From the NCBI RefSeq assembly GCF_006974145.1, contig NZ_CP039456.1:2790499-2854498 (forward strand): DNA of 64,000 nt. Direction: 5' to 3'. Both the position numbers and the translations under genes were made by a program. The number at the start of each line of letters is the position of its first letter. Position 1 is the first letter of the stretch. The notes under the pieces were generated by a model that did no database searches, was not told the DNA's origin, and saw only the letters and a program-made list of their open reading frames with translations. This document shows, piece by piece, positions 46,166-55,484 of the stretch. The stretch is from Changchengzhania lutea (lineage in GTDB: Bacteria > Bacteroidota > Bacteroidia > Flavobacteriales > Flavobacteriaceae).

Positions 46166-47092
46166 ATGAAGATTACAGTAGTTGGAGCAGGAGCAGTAGG
46201 TGCTAGTTGCGCGGAATATATTGCCATTAAAAACTTTGCTTCCGAGGTCGTTTTACTTGATATTAAAGAAGGCTATGCAGAAGGAAAAGCCATGGATTTA
46301 ATGCAAACGGCATCATTAAATGGTTTTGATACAAAAATCACCGGAATTACTAACGATTATAGTAAAACTGCCGATAGTGATATTTGTGTAATCACTTCAG
46401 GGATTCCCCGTAAACCAGGGATGACACGTGAAGAACTGATTGGTATCAATGCAGGCATTGTTAAATCGGTGTCGTCAAGTTTAATCCAACATTCTCCAAA
46501 CACAATAATTATCGTAGTAAGCAACCCGATGGATACCATGACCTATTTGGTTCATAAAACAACAAGTCTACCTAAAAGTAGAATAATAGGCATGGGTGGT
46601 GCTTTAGATTCGGCACGTTTCAAATACAGATTGGCGGAAGCTTTAGGTGCCCCAATAAGTGATGTTGATGGTATGGTTATTGGCGGACATAGTGATACAG
46701 GTATGGTGCCATTAACAGCTCATGCGACTAGAAACAGTGTAAAAGTTTCTGAATTTTTAAGTGAAGCACGCTTAGAGCAAGTAAAAGAAGATACGAAAGT
46801 GGGTGGTGCAACCCTTACAAAACTTTTAGGAACCTCTGCTTGGTATGCGCCAGGAGCTGCGGTAAGCGGTTTGGTTCAAGCCATTGCCTGCGATCAAAAG
46901 AAATTATTTCCTTGTTCAACCTTATTAGAGGGCGAATATGGTTTAAATGATTTATGTATTGGTGTTCCTGTTGTTTTAGGTAAAAACGGAATAGAAAGCA
47001 TCGTAAACATAGAATTAAGTGACGCTGAAAAAGCACATATGAAATCAAGTGCAGAAGGGGTTAAAAAGACTAATGGATTATTAGAATTATAG
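46166..47092 (+). CDS. mdh: Malate dehydrogenase
   Basis: NAD-dependent TCA-cycle enzyme oxidising malate to oxaloacetate, of the LDH-like (tetrameric) MDH type. From the ATG at 46166 it has 308 residues. The NAD-binding GAGAVGASCAE, the mobile loop IPRKPGMTREELI with substrate-binding arginines, VVSNPMDTMTYL, and the catalytic GGHSDTGMVPL with active His are all present. Monocistronic, with a repeat-rich spacer after it. Confidence 0.97.
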   Translation: MKITVVGAGAVGASCAEYIAIKNFASEVVLLDIKEGYAEGKAMDLMQTASLNGFDTKITGITNDYSKTADSDICVITSGIPRKPGMTREELIGINAGIVKSVSSSLIQHSPNTIIIVVSNPMDTMTYLVHKTTSLPKSRIIGMGGALDSARFKYRLAEALGAPISDVDGMVIGGHSDTGMVPLTAHATRNSVKVSEFLSEARLEQVKEDTKVGGATLTKLLGTSAWYAPGAAVSGLVQAIACDQKKLFPCSTLLEGEYGLNDLCIGVPVVLGKNGIESIVNIELSDAEKAHMKSSAEGVKKTNGLLEL

Positions 47093-47100
47093 CTTTTTAA

Positions 47101-47271
47101 CCTCTCCTCTTGCATCCGACGAGTGTAACGAGAGGAATACACAGGGTCGGAACTGCTTTTTCGCAGTTCCGGGTGAGGTAAAATACAAAAATTCGGTTTT
47201 TGGCCCAAAGGCCAAAATGATCCCAATAACTATCGGGAGACGAAATACCTCTATAGCTCTGCCTCGAGGAT
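47101..47271. repeat. Cluster of short palindromes after mdh
   Basis: At least three hairpins occur in about 140 bases: CGGAACTGC/GCAGTTCCG (47148-47171), TTTTGGCC/GGCCAAAA (47198-47217) and TCCCAATA with TATCGGGA (47221-47238). They are preceded by CCTCTC ... GAGAGG (47101-47135) and followed by the CCTCGAGG core at 47262. Base composition is richer in G+C than the neighbouring spacers. It looks like a composite of dispersed intergenic repeats. Confidence 0.65.
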
Positions 47272-47296
47272 AATCGGTTTCAAGAATTTTTTTATT

Positions 47297-47434
47297 TGAG
47301 GCGAAAATTACTCATTTTGTGACCAGTTGAAGGTTTTTTTGAGTTGCATGGCATCGCTACGGAACGAAAAAAAAGACAAAGAATGGGTGCGAAAGGGCAA
47401 TTTTTTAGCGAATTGAAAAAGTTTAAACGAGTTC
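47297..47434. repeat. Dispersed repeat with terminal inverted repeats, copy 2
   Basis: This segment aligns with the reverse strand of 11141-11300: GTGACCAGTT, GAGTTGCAT-GCA, CGCTACG-AA-GAAAAAA, AATGGGT and the end TTGAAAAAGTTTAAACGAGTTC are all shared. One terminal inverted repeat is intact (GTTTAAAC end). The other side is degenerate (47278-47294). It lies between the palindrome cluster and a terminator hairpin. Confidence 0.7.
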
Positions 47435-47440
47435 TTATAT

Positions 47441-47470
47441 AAAGACTGTAGAAATACAGTCTTTATTTTT
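47441..47470 (+). terminator. Terminator hairpin after repeat copy 2
   Basis: A 10-bp stem AAAGACTGTA with TACAGTCTTT and loop GAAA, followed by ATTTTTT. It may close the mdh transcript. Confidence 0.8.
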
Positions 47471-47478
47471 TATATTTG
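47471..47478 (+). promoter_or_regulatory. -7 promoter element abutting the next gene
   Basis: TATATTTG is a full TAnnTTTG match but ends only 4 bases before the ATG at 47483, implying a leaderless or nearly leaderless message. Confidence 0.45.
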
Positions 47479-47482
47479 GCGC

Positions 47483-48103
47483 ATGAATTCGAGATGGTGC
47501 ATTAGTACTTTAATAGTCATTCTTACCTTGTTTGGTGTTGTTTGTCAACAGCAAATGTCAGCGCCAAATCAAGAAATTATACTTCAGTTTACAGATGCCG
47601 AAGTGACATCTGATGAGGCTCAAACTACGTTTGCCATTGTTAAACAACAATTGCGAGATTTAGGAGCAGATAATATACAAGTTACAAAGCAACCAAACGG
47701 TAGTTTAAAAATCACGTACTATAGTGATACCGATGTAGCAAGTATTAAAAAAATATTCTCGAAGGATTTAAATGTATCTCTTGATTACAATTCAAATACG
47801 CCTAATAAAGAACGACATCAAGCACCTTCAGATAATGAGGTTGCTAGCTATAATTTGGATGTTTACGAAATTCAAGATGGCAACAATACGCTTTGGGGTT
47901 CAGACGGGAAATATGTTTTAGAACCTAAGCTTAAAACAGACCAATTTTTCAATCCGAATATCTTAATATCTGTTGATGATATTGAAGATATTAGCAAAAA
48001 TAAAATTACTTCAGTAGCCTTTAAAGTTCGTGAACAGGTTACCATTTCTATAGGTGATATTCTACATAAGATACCCGAAGTAAGAGCGGGTCCAGTATGC
48101 TAA
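47483..48103 (+). CDS. Hypothetical exported protein upstream of secDF
   Basis: Protein of 206 residues with a hydrophobic N-terminus (CISTLIVILTLFGVVC) that may be a signal anchor or a weak lipobox. Residues 30-105 look like an alpha/beta ferredoxin-type fold (IILQFTDAEVTSDEAQTTFAIVKQQL ... LKITYYSDTDVASIKKIF), faintly similar in style to the SecD P1 region. No firm family. It precedes secDF by 180 bases with a separate promoter between them, so a functional link to secretion is only suggested. Confidence 0.65.
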   Translation: MNSRWCISTLIVILTLFGVVCQQQMSAPNQEIILQFTDAEVTSDEAQTTFAIVKQQLRDLGADNIQVTKQPNGSLKITYYSDTDVASIKKIFSKDLNVSLDYNSNTPNKERHQAPSDNEVASYNLDVYEIQDGNNTLWGSDGKYVLEPKLKTDQFFNPNILISVDDIEDISKNKITSVAFKVREQVTISIGDILHKIPEVRAGPVC

Positions 48104-48217
48104 GGAAATCATTCTTTAAGTATTATTTTTCTTAATACGAGCACAACTCGAAATAGAAAAATTGATATGATCCACTACCCAAATAGTACTATTATTACCT
48201 TATTATAAAACAAATCA

Positions 48218-48248
48218 TTGTCAGTTCATACGGTAAATTATATATTTG
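48218..48248 (+). promoter_or_regulatory. Promoter of secDF
   Basis: TTG at 48218-48220 and TATATTTG at 48241-48248 are separated by 20 bases, a near-ideal Bacteroidota -33/-7 pair. The ATG at 48286 follows 37 bases later. Confidence 0.7.
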
Positions 48249-48285
48249 CTCGTTTTAAAAAAATTGACCACAAATAAATTATTTC

Positions 48286-51267
48286 ATGCAAAACAAAGGA
48301 TTAGTAAAGTTATTTGCACTCTTGTTTGGTTTGGTAAGTATATACCAATTATCATTCACGTTCAAAGCAAATCAAATTGAAGGCGATGCAGAAGAAATCG
48401 CTATAAATAAAATACCCGATACAGAAGAAGGGTACCGCGCTAAGCGAAGTGCCGAAGAAGCAGATTATCTAGAATCTGTAGCAACAGACACCGTTTACAA
48501 CATCGGGATTGCAAAATTCACTTATAATGATGTGAAAGCTAAGGCGATGAATCTTGGTCTAGACCTTAAAGGCGGTATCAACGTGATTCTTCAAGTTTCG
48601 GTTAAGGACATACTGAAAGGTTTAGCCAATAATACTACAGACCCAGTATTTAACAAAGCACTTGAAGACGCTTCAGAACTTCAAAAGAACAGTCAGAACA
48701 CCTATTTAGAGGATTTCTTTGTTGCTTTCGATGCCATTAAGGGAGACACCAAATTGGCCTCACCAGATATTTTTTACACCAAAGCATTGGATGGAGAGAT
48801 AGACGGATCTATGGATGATGAAGAGGTTAAGGATATTATTGAAACTAAAATAGATGAATCTATCGTGTCGGCGTTTGAAGTATTGCGCAAGCGTATTGAT
48901 GAGTTTGGAGTAACGTCACCTAACATTCAACGTTTAGGAAACTCTGGTCGAATCCTAGTAGAGTTGCCAGGGGTTAAAGATGTTGAGCGTGCTACGGGAC
49001 TGTTACAGAGTACGGCACAGTTAGAGTTTTGGGAAGCTTTTAAAGGGGAACAGTTTTTTCCGTTTTTAGCACAGGCCAATGAAGTATTAAAAGATGTTGT
49101 TGATGTGGATGCTACAACTGAAGATGAGGCGGAAAGTCAGGATGAAGAAGATTCTCAGATTGATGAGTTACTTGGTGAAGCCGAAACAGATTCGACTGCT
49201 GTTGCCGCTGTAAATCCATTATTCGATTTAATTAGAGGACAAGGGTATCAAGGTGGCCCAATTATAGCACAGTTCGAAATAAAGGATAAGGAAACGGTCG
49301 AAGAATATTTAAACACGCCAGAAGTGAGAGCCTTGTTGTCTGCAGAACAACGTTACGTAAAATTTGTTTTCGGAAAACCGAAAAAAGATAGTGAGATAGT
49401 CGATTTATATGCCTTAAAAGGGAACAGGGAGAATACGCCACAATTAAGTGGTGCCGTGGTTACAGATGCCAGAAACCAATTTGGACCTACAGGAAAATCA
49501 GAAGTGTCTATGCAAATGAATGCAAAGGGCGCTAAGATTTGGGAAGAAATGACAGGGAAAGCCTTTACCGAAGGAAGTCAAATAGCCATTGTTCTTGATG
49601 ACGTTGTATATTCTGCGCCAGGCGTTACTACCGGGCCAATTGCAGGCGGTAGCTCATCTATTTCTGGAGATTTTACGCTTAATGAAGCGGTAGATTTAGC
49701 AAACGTTTTACGTGCGGGTAAATTACCGGCATCGGCAGATATTATTCAAAGTGAAGTGGTTGGACCATCTTTAGGTCAAGAAGCTATCGATAGTGGTACA
49801 AATTCATTTTTAATAGCATTGGCATTGGTATTGATCTGGATGATATTTTATTATGGTAAGGCAGGTGTTTTTGCAGATATTGCGATGTTATTGAATATTT
49901 TATTAATCTTCGGAATATTATCAGGCTTAGGCGCTGTACTTACATTGCCCGGTATTGCGGGAATTGTATTAACCATTGGTATGTCGGTGGATGCTAACGT
50001 CCTTATTTTTGAACGTATTCGAGAAGAATTGACCAAAGGTAAAGGGCAGAAGGAGGCCATACAGGATGGATTCAGCAATGCGCTATCTTCTATTTTAGAT
50101 GCGAATATCACTACCGGTTTAACAGCTTTAATCTTATTTATTTTTGGTACAGGACCTATTAAAGGGTTTGCAACAACTTTATTAATTGGTATTGGTACGT
50201 CTTTATTTACAGCGATATTCATTACAAGATTGTTGGTAGACTGGTATGCAAACCGTGGTGGAAAATTAGATTTCTCTACACTAATGACAAAAAATCTGTT
50301 TAGAAATATTAACATCGAATTTTTAAAGAAACGTAAATTAGCTTTTATCATTTCAGGAGCTTTTATTCTTGTAAGTTTAGGATCATTATTTACAAATAGT
50401 TTAGACCAAGGGGTCGATTTTGTTGGAGGTAGAACGTATCAAGTACGTTTTGCACAAGATGTGAGCCCTTCTGAAATTTCAGCAACATTGTCTGATGCTT
50501 TTGGTAGTGCAGATGCGAAAACTTTTGGTGATGCGAATCAACTTAAAATTACAACGAAGTACAAGGTTAACGAAACGGGTGCTGAAGTAGATGAAGAGAT
50601 AAGAACTTCACTTTTCAATGCATTACAGCCACATTTAGAAGGTATGACTTATGATGAATTCATAAGTGATTCCGATACTAAGACGGTTGGATTGATGAAG
50701 TATTACAAAGTGAGTCCAACAATTGCAGATGATATTAAACAAGCTTCGTTTTGGGCCATTTTAGGATCTTTAATTGTGGTATTCCTGTATATCTTATTCC
50801 GTTTTAAAAGATGGCAATACTCATTGGGTGCTGTTGCGGCGGTGTTCCATGATGTACTAATTGTTTTAGGAGTATTCTCTTTGACCTATAAGTTCATGCC
50901 GTTTAGTATGGAAATAGATCAAGCTTTTATTGCAGCGATCTTAACCGTGATCGGGTATTCATTAAATGATACCGTGGTTGTATTCGATAGAATTCGTGAA
51001 TTCTTTAATGAACATACTAGTTGGGATTTTGATAAAGTGGTGAATGTATCCTTGAGCAGCACATTAAGCAGAACCTTAAACACCTCTTTAACAACCTTAG
51101 TGGTATTATTAGCCATCTTTATTTTTGGTGGTGATTCTATACGTGGCTTCATGTTTGCTTTAATTGTTGGTGTGATTGTAGGTACGTACTCATCTTTATT
51201 TATAGCAACACCAATCATGTATGATACGGTGCAAAAATTAGAAGATAAAAAGAAGAAAAAAGACTAA
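48286..51267 (+). CDS. secDF: Fused protein translocase subunits SecD-SecF
   Basis: Inner-membrane secretion motor that uses the proton gradient to pull exported proteins through SecYEG. A single 993-residue chain carries the SecD half (DLKGGINVILQV, the periplasmic P1 head, and LALVLIWMIFYYGKAGVFAD to SMSVDANVLIFERIREEL) and the SecF half (LDQGVDFVGGRTYQVRF, then DTVVVFDRIREFF). The proton-relay Asp in the membrane helices is present in both. About residues 265-300 form an acidic low-complexity insert. Fusion of SecD and SecF is the normal form in Bacteroidota. Confidence 0.97.
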   Translation: MQNKGLVKLFALLFGLVSIYQLSFTFKANQIEGDAEEIAINKIPDTEEGYRAKRSAEEADYLESVATDTVYNIGIAKFTYNDVKAKAMNLGLDLKGGINVILQVSVKDILKGLANNTTDPVFNKALEDASELQKNSQNTYLEDFFVAFDAIKGDTKLASPDIFYTKALDGEIDGSMDDEEVKDIIETKIDESIVSAFEVLRKRIDEFGVTSPNIQRLGNSGRILVELPGVKDVERATGLLQSTAQLEFWEAFKGEQFFPFLAQANEVLKDVVDVDATTEDEAESQDEEDSQIDELLGEAETDSTAVAAVNPLFDLIRGQGYQGGPIIAQFEIKDKETVEEYLNTPEVRALLSAEQRYVKFVFGKPKKDSEIVDLYALKGNRENTPQLSGAVVTDARNQFGPTGKSEVSMQMNAKGAKIWEEMTGKAFTEGSQIAIVLDDVVYSAPGVTTGPIAGGSSSISGDFTLNEAVDLANVLRAGKLPASADIIQSEVVGPSLGQEAIDSGTNSFLIALALVLIWMIFYYGKAGVFADIAMLLNILLIFGILSGLGAVLTLPGIAGIVLTIGMSVDANVLIFERIREELTKGKGQKEAIQDGFSNALSSILDANITTGLTALILFIFGTGPIKGFATTLLIGIGTSLFTAIFITRLLVDWYANRGGKLDFSTLMTKNLFRNINIEFLKKRKLAFIISGAFILVSLGSLFTNSLDQGVDFVGGRTYQVRFAQDVSPSEISATLSDAFGSADAKTFGDANQLKITTKYKVNETGAEVDEEIRTSLFNALQPHLEGMTYDEFISDSDTKTVGLMKYYKVSPTIADDIKQASFWAILGSLIVVFLYILFRFKRWQYSLGAVAAVFHDVLIVLGVFSLTYKFMPFSMEIDQAFIAAILTVIGYSLNDTVVVFDRIREFFNEHTSWDFDKVVNVSLSSTLSRTLNTSLTTLVVLLAIFIFGGDSIRGFMFALIVGVIVGTYSSLFIATPIMYDTVQKLEDKKKKKD

Positions 51268-51288
51268 CTCAAATTTTTTTCTAATGAG

Positions 51289-51323
51289 AGCCTATCGCCA
51301 TTTTGGTTGATAGGCTTTTTTTG
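51289..51323 (+). terminator. Intrinsic terminator after secDF
   Basis: An 8-bp stem AGCCTATC with GATAGGCT and a 12-base loop, then a run of seven T. Confidence 0.85.
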
Positions 51324-51493
51324 TTTTAAATCACAAAAACTTTGTAAATTAAAAAAGATCCATTATCATGCTTATGTGTTTCTAGGCACAGTGCTTCTCT
51401 TTATAGAGAGCATTTTCTTATAGGTTAAATTTAATTATTCGTTGCGTTTATGTTGATTTGATTGAGGATTAAAAACTATATTATTAAAGAGTT

Positions 51494-52909
51494 TTATGTA
51501 TTCTTCTTTTGAGAATATTTACTAAAAACAATAAATAAAATACCACACAATAACCAAGCAGGAAGTGTTACAAAAGATAAAAATACATCAAATTGCAATG
51601 AAATAAAATAGAACAGTCCAAAGCTAATAGCCCAAGCCCAAAACACAGATTTGTTAAAGGAAAGCTTCTTCACTTCGGCATAATTTTTAACAATACCTGC
51701 TTTTTTATGAAAGAAATGCTCAAAGACAATGATGGCTCCAAAAGGAGCTAAAATAAATCCATAAAGCGCAACAAAACCTAAAAGTTTCATAGCAAAGGCA
51801 GGAAATAAACCAGCAATGGTTGCTACCGTCCCGGCTAAAATAGTCACTTTTGCAGTCGATAATTTTGGCAAAATTGCTTGAAATGCCAAACCAGCTCTAT
51901 AAATAGTAGGGTTTGCAGTTGTCCAACCAGCTAATACCACAGCGATAATTCCAAAAATACCTATCGCATTATTTGCGAGAGGCCCAGGAGCTACCGGAGG
52001 GGCGTCGCCATTGCTTAGAAAAGCTTGTGCCTCTGGAGATTTTAAATACACAGCATATAACAAGGCTGCGGCAATCCACGCCATATAATGGCCCACATAC
52101 ATGCCTGCAGCAGTTGTCCAACCAGCTTTTGCTTTTTTAGCAAAACGAAAAACAGATAAATCAGACATCCCAACATGCATCGCACCATTGGCAAACCAAG
52201 ACCAAATAACAACATGCCAAAAAGTGAATTTTGTTTGCCCAGGAAACGGCTCAGAACCTTCGCCCCATATATTCCAAAAATCAGAGAAACTAGTAACGTT
52301 TAATTGATTTAAAGCGACAATACCACAAGCTATAAAAGCCACCACAATAAATGGGGACATCCAGTTAGCAGCTTTTGTTACGGTGTCATAACCACGAGCA
52401 GCAATAATAGATATCACAGCACCAATTAAAATGACAATAATAACCCATGTTAAGCTATTGGGCATGGTGTCTGTTAATTTTGGCATGGCCATATCAAATG
52501 GAATACCTACGGCGGTAGCAGAAACCGTTATCATCGCGCCGGCAAGAAAGCAAAATAAAATGCCGTTGGCCAGATTGTAACCCGTGACCAACTTTTTGCC
52601 ACAAATTTTTTCCAATTGAAAATATAGAGTGAGTCTGTTTTTTACAGCGATTTCAGCTGTTAAAAAACGCCAGCTCAAAACAGCTAGAAGATTTCCAATT
52701 AATAGACCAACAATAAGATCAAAAGCGCTAACCCCTGCTGTTAAAAACAACGGGCCAATCATAAACTCGGTTCCAGCAGCATGTTCGCCGGCATACATGC
52801 CTATAAAACTTTTCCAACCCTTAAGTTTTGATTGGGGAACAGGAGTTCTTTCAAACTCCCCACCTGCAATGTCTTCAATTATATCTTCTTCAATACTTAC
52901 TTGGCTCAT
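51494..52909 (-). CDS. NCS1-type (cytosine-permease-like) transporter in the rhamnose cluster
   Basis: Twelve-TM secondary transporter of 471 residues related to the nucleobase:cation symporter 1 / purine-cytosine permease family. Visible segments include GMYAGEHAAGTEFMIGPLFLTAG, WSWFANGAMHVGMSDLSVFRFAKKAK and LAGWTTANPTIYRAGLAFQAILP. It is the last gene of the rhamnose operon, 39 bases after the L-lactate dehydrogenase gene. Its likely cargo, L-rhamnose or a product such as lactate, is inferred from context, since no RhaT- or MFS-type rhamnose carrier is present. Nucleobase transport remains possible from the family. Confidence 0.8.
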   Translation of the reverse strand: MSQVSIEEDIIEDIAGGEFERTPVPQSKLKGWKSFIGMYAGEHAAGTEFMIGPLFLTAGVSAFDLIVGLLIGNLLAVLSWRFLTAEIAVKNRLTLYFQLEKICGKKLVTGYNLANGILFCFLAGAMITVSATAVGIPFDMAMPKLTDTMPNSLTWVIIVILIGAVISIIAARGYDTVTKAANWMSPFIVVAFIACGIVALNQLNVTSFSDFWNIWGEGSEPFPGQTKFTFWHVVIWSWFANGAMHVGMSDLSVFRFAKKAKAGWTTAAGMYVGHYMAWIAAALLYAVYLKSPEAQAFLSNGDAPPVAPGPLANNAIGIFGIIAVVLAGWTTANPTIYRAGLAFQAILPKLSTAKVTILAGTVATIAGLFPAFAMKLLGFVALYGFILAPFGAIIVFEHFFHKKAGIVKNYAEVKKLSFNKSVFWAWAISFGLFYFISLQFDVFLSFVTLPAWLLCGILFIVFSKYSQKKNT

Positions 52910-52948
52910 ATAGTCTGGTTTTATCTAGATATTCGTAGCTTATAAAAA

Positions 52949-54097
52949 TTATTTTATTAAATGGTATGGAAAATCCGAGGTGTTTTCACAACAAATTTGT
53001 TCCATAACTTGTTGTAATTCTGTCTTTAATAAAGATATCGTATGGTTGCCACCTTTTTTGCCAAGTGCTGAAACACCATACATAAAAGAACGTCCCATAA
53101 AAGTGAATTTAGCACCACTGGCCATAGCTCTTGCAACATCAGGACCTGAACGGATACCGCTATCCATCATCACTTCTATTTGGTCACCATATTTTTCGGC
53201 AATGGTTGGTAATGGCTTAATAGTGGATTGTCCTGCATCTAATTGACGGCCGCCATGGTTGGAAACAATAATACCATCAATCCCAAGTCTGATAGCTTCT
53301 TCTGCATCATATTCTGAGGCTACGCCTTTTAAAACCAATTTACCTTTCCACATATCGCGAATGGGCTTTATTTTTTCTTCATTTAATCTACCGCTAAAGG
53401 TTTGATCCATAAACTTACCTAGTTGTTTTAAATCTAATCCTTTAGGCATGTATGGTTTCAAAACCTCAAAACTTGGTATACCATGCTTTAGCGTTTGTAA
53501 ACTCCAATGTGGTCTGCCAAATGCTTGTAAAATATTAGTTAAGTTCATTTTAGGAGGCATGGCCAATCCGTTTCTAATATCTCTGGGTCGGAAACCAAAC
53601 GTAGGAACATCGCAAAGAATAACCAAAACTGGACATTCCGCAGCCTGTGCCCGTTTAATAATATCATCTCTTAATCTATCCTCTGTTGGATGATAAAGCT
53701 GAAACCAGGCTTTTCCTTCTGTAAGTTCACCCGCTCGTTCTATACTTGTGGTAGTAACCGTACTTAGAACAAACGGAATATTATGCTCAAAAGCGGCTTT
53801 AGCTAAAATTTCTGGTGAATTGGGCCAAATAAGCCCTTGCAGCCCAACGGGTGCTATGCCAAAGGGCGCATCATATTCTATACCAAATAATTTGGTTTTT
53901 AGCGAAGAACCATGGTGATCCCGAAGATAATTGGGTTTCAATTGAACTTCTCTAAGTTCCGATGTATTACGATGTAAATTAACGTCTTCATTACAACCAC
54001 CATCCAAATATTCAAAGGCAAATTTTGGAATTTTTTTTTGAGCTTTGGTTCTTAAATCATTAATAGACGGGTAACGAGTATCGAATTTTAATTTCAT
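52949..54097 (-). CDS. lldD: FMN-dependent L-lactate dehydrogenase (alpha-hydroxy-acid oxidase family)
   Basis: Flavoenzyme oxidising L-lactate to pyruvate. The 382 residues show the family start FEYLDGGCNEDVNLHRN, PVGLQGLIWPNSPEILAKAA, QLYHPTEDR, the catalytic SNHGGRQLDAGQSTI, and the FMN-phosphate loop MDSGIRSGPDVARAMASGA. In this setting it would finish rhamnose breakdown by removing the lactate made by the fused aldolase/dehydrogenase. It lies 4 bases after the kinase gene in the operon. Confidence 0.93.
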   Translation of the reverse strand: MKLKFDTRYPSINDLRTKAQKKIPKFAFEYLDGGCNEDVNLHRNTSELREVQLKPNYLRDHHGSSLKTKLFGIEYDAPFGIAPVGLQGLIWPNSPEILAKAAFEHNIPFVLSTVTTTSIERAGELTEGKAWFQLYHPTEDRLRDDIIKRAQAAECPVLVILCDVPTFGFRPRDIRNGLAMPPKMNLTNILQAFGRPHWSLQTLKHGIPSFEVLKPYMPKGLDLKQLGKFMDQTFSGRLNEEKIKPIRDMWKGKLVLKGVASEYDAEEAIRLGIDGIIVSNHGGRQLDAGQSTIKPLPTIAEKYGDQIEVMMDSGIRSGPDVARAMASGAKFTFMGRSFMYGVSALGKKGGNHTISLLKTELQQVMEQICCENTSDFPYHLIK

Positions 54098-54101
54098 AAT
54101 G

Positions 54102-55481
54102 TTATTTAATTATAAAAGGGACATGTTTTTTGAGTGCATAATTTTGTTTTAAAAATTTTGAGTTTAATTTATTGTCTGAGATTGAAATGGCTGCCCCCAA
54201 AGCAGAACCTAGCGACGCATCTGTGGTACTTAGTTTTTTATCCCTAAAATAGTGTGATAAGAGTTTAATGTAAATATCGTTATTGCTAAAGCCACCGTCT
54301 ATATATATTCTTTCGATATTGTTTTTCCCTAATGCTTTTTTTATACATTTAATTTGAAGAAGGACCAGCTCTGTCATTAATTGATGGTACGCATGTTCAT
54401 ATTTTTGATAGGACATTTGGGTTTTCTCTGGCATGTCTTCATCCGTGATACTTTCCCATTTGTAATAATGTTTAAAATCTTGAATGATTTCAAAATAAGT
54501 GTCAAAATCAAATTTGACCGAACGGTGATAGTCATCACTTACACCAAAATGCCTATCGAGTTTGGCAACTTGAATTTTATATTCATTACCTAAAAAAACA
54601 CGTGTCGCCTTAACAGGTTTTCCGTTAATGCGCATGTAATTAATGGCACTGTTATCATCTGCTTCTGTAGCGATAGGGTTTTCAGTAAAGGGGTTAAAAA
54701 CAATACTCCAAGTTCCTGTAGATACTAAAATAAATTTTTTCTTGATACTTTTTACATAAGGTAACAAAGCCGCTGAACTATCATGAATACCTACACCGAT
54801 TTTAATACGTTTTCCATTATAATTCATATTTATGCTTGTTTCTGTAGAAACAATGGGTGGTAGGATTTTGTTAATATTTTCAGTGTAGACCCATTCATGA
54901 TAATCTTTCTTCCCATAATCCCATAGGGCCGTGTGGCAACCAATACTTGTGTATTCACTTAACGGAATACCTGAGAAAATATAAGTAAGATACTGTGGCA
55001 GGTGTAGTGAATATTTGATTTTTTTAAAAACCTCTGGTTTAGTATATTTTAACCAATATAATTGAATACCAGAATTTAACATGCTTAAATCTGCACATCC
55101 TGTTTTTTTAAGGAATTCTTTTCTTGGACCATATTTTTCAAAGAAATCATCAACCAAATTTTGGTCAACAGGTTTTGTGTAATTATATAAGGGTGTTATA
55201 GGTTTTCCATATTCGTCTATATGCACAAAACTCGCTCCATAAGTAGAAAAATTTATGGCTTTTACATGATATTCTTTTGCTTCTAAAATTCGATGAAAAA
55301 CCTCTTTGAGCCATGATTGTAAAGCGGGTAGGTTTTCGGTTGGAAATCCGTCTTCATCAGTGATTTCATCAAAATGAATGTATTCTTTATGGACTTCCTT
55401 GAAATCTTCATCAAAGAGAAAAAACTTTTTATTGGTTTTTCCAATATCGAAAACGGCCGTTACTTTTTGTTGCTTCCCCAT
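54102..55481 (-). CDS. Rhamnulokinase-type FGGY carbohydrate kinase
   Basis: Cytoplasmic sugar kinase of 459 residues, predicted to phosphorylate L-rhamnulose. FGGY_N begins with VFDIGKTNKKFFLFDED (phosphate-1 motif DxGxTNxK), and the C-terminal domain contains LVSTGTWSIVFNPF and the terminal signature YIDGGFSNNDIYIKLLSHYF. It belongs to the divergent rhamnulokinase group found beside the RhaI-type isomerase and fused aldolase, not to the enterobacterial RhaB type. It is 3 bases after the isomerase gene. Substrate assignment is from context. Confidence 0.88.
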   Translation of the reverse strand: MGKQQKVTAVFDIGKTNKKFFLFDEDFKEVHKEYIHFDEITDEDGFPTENLPALQSWLKEVFHRILEAKEYHVKAINFSTYGASFVHIDEYGKPITPLYNYTKPVDQNLVDDFFEKYGPRKEFLKKTGCADLSMLNSGIQLYWLKYTKPEVFKKIKYSLHLPQYLTYIFSGIPLSEYTSIGCHTALWDYGKKDYHEWVYTENINKILPPIVSTETSINMNYNGKRIKIGVGIHDSSAALLPYVKSIKKKFILVSTGTWSIVFNPFTENPIATEADDNSAINYMRINGKPVKATRVFLGNEYKIQVAKLDRHFGVSDDYHRSVKFDFDTYFEIIQDFKHYYKWESITDEDMPEKTQMSYQKYEHAYHQLMTELVLLQIKCIKKALGKNNIERIYIDGGFSNNDIYIKLLSHYFRDKKLSTTDASLGSALGAAISISDNKLNSKFLKQNYALKKHVPFIIK

Positions 55482-55484
55482 ATT

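Noticed and set aside
49851-50351. 166-codon open frame antisense to secDF
   Set aside because: It lies opposite conserved SecDF membrane helices, with no family match or signals of its own.
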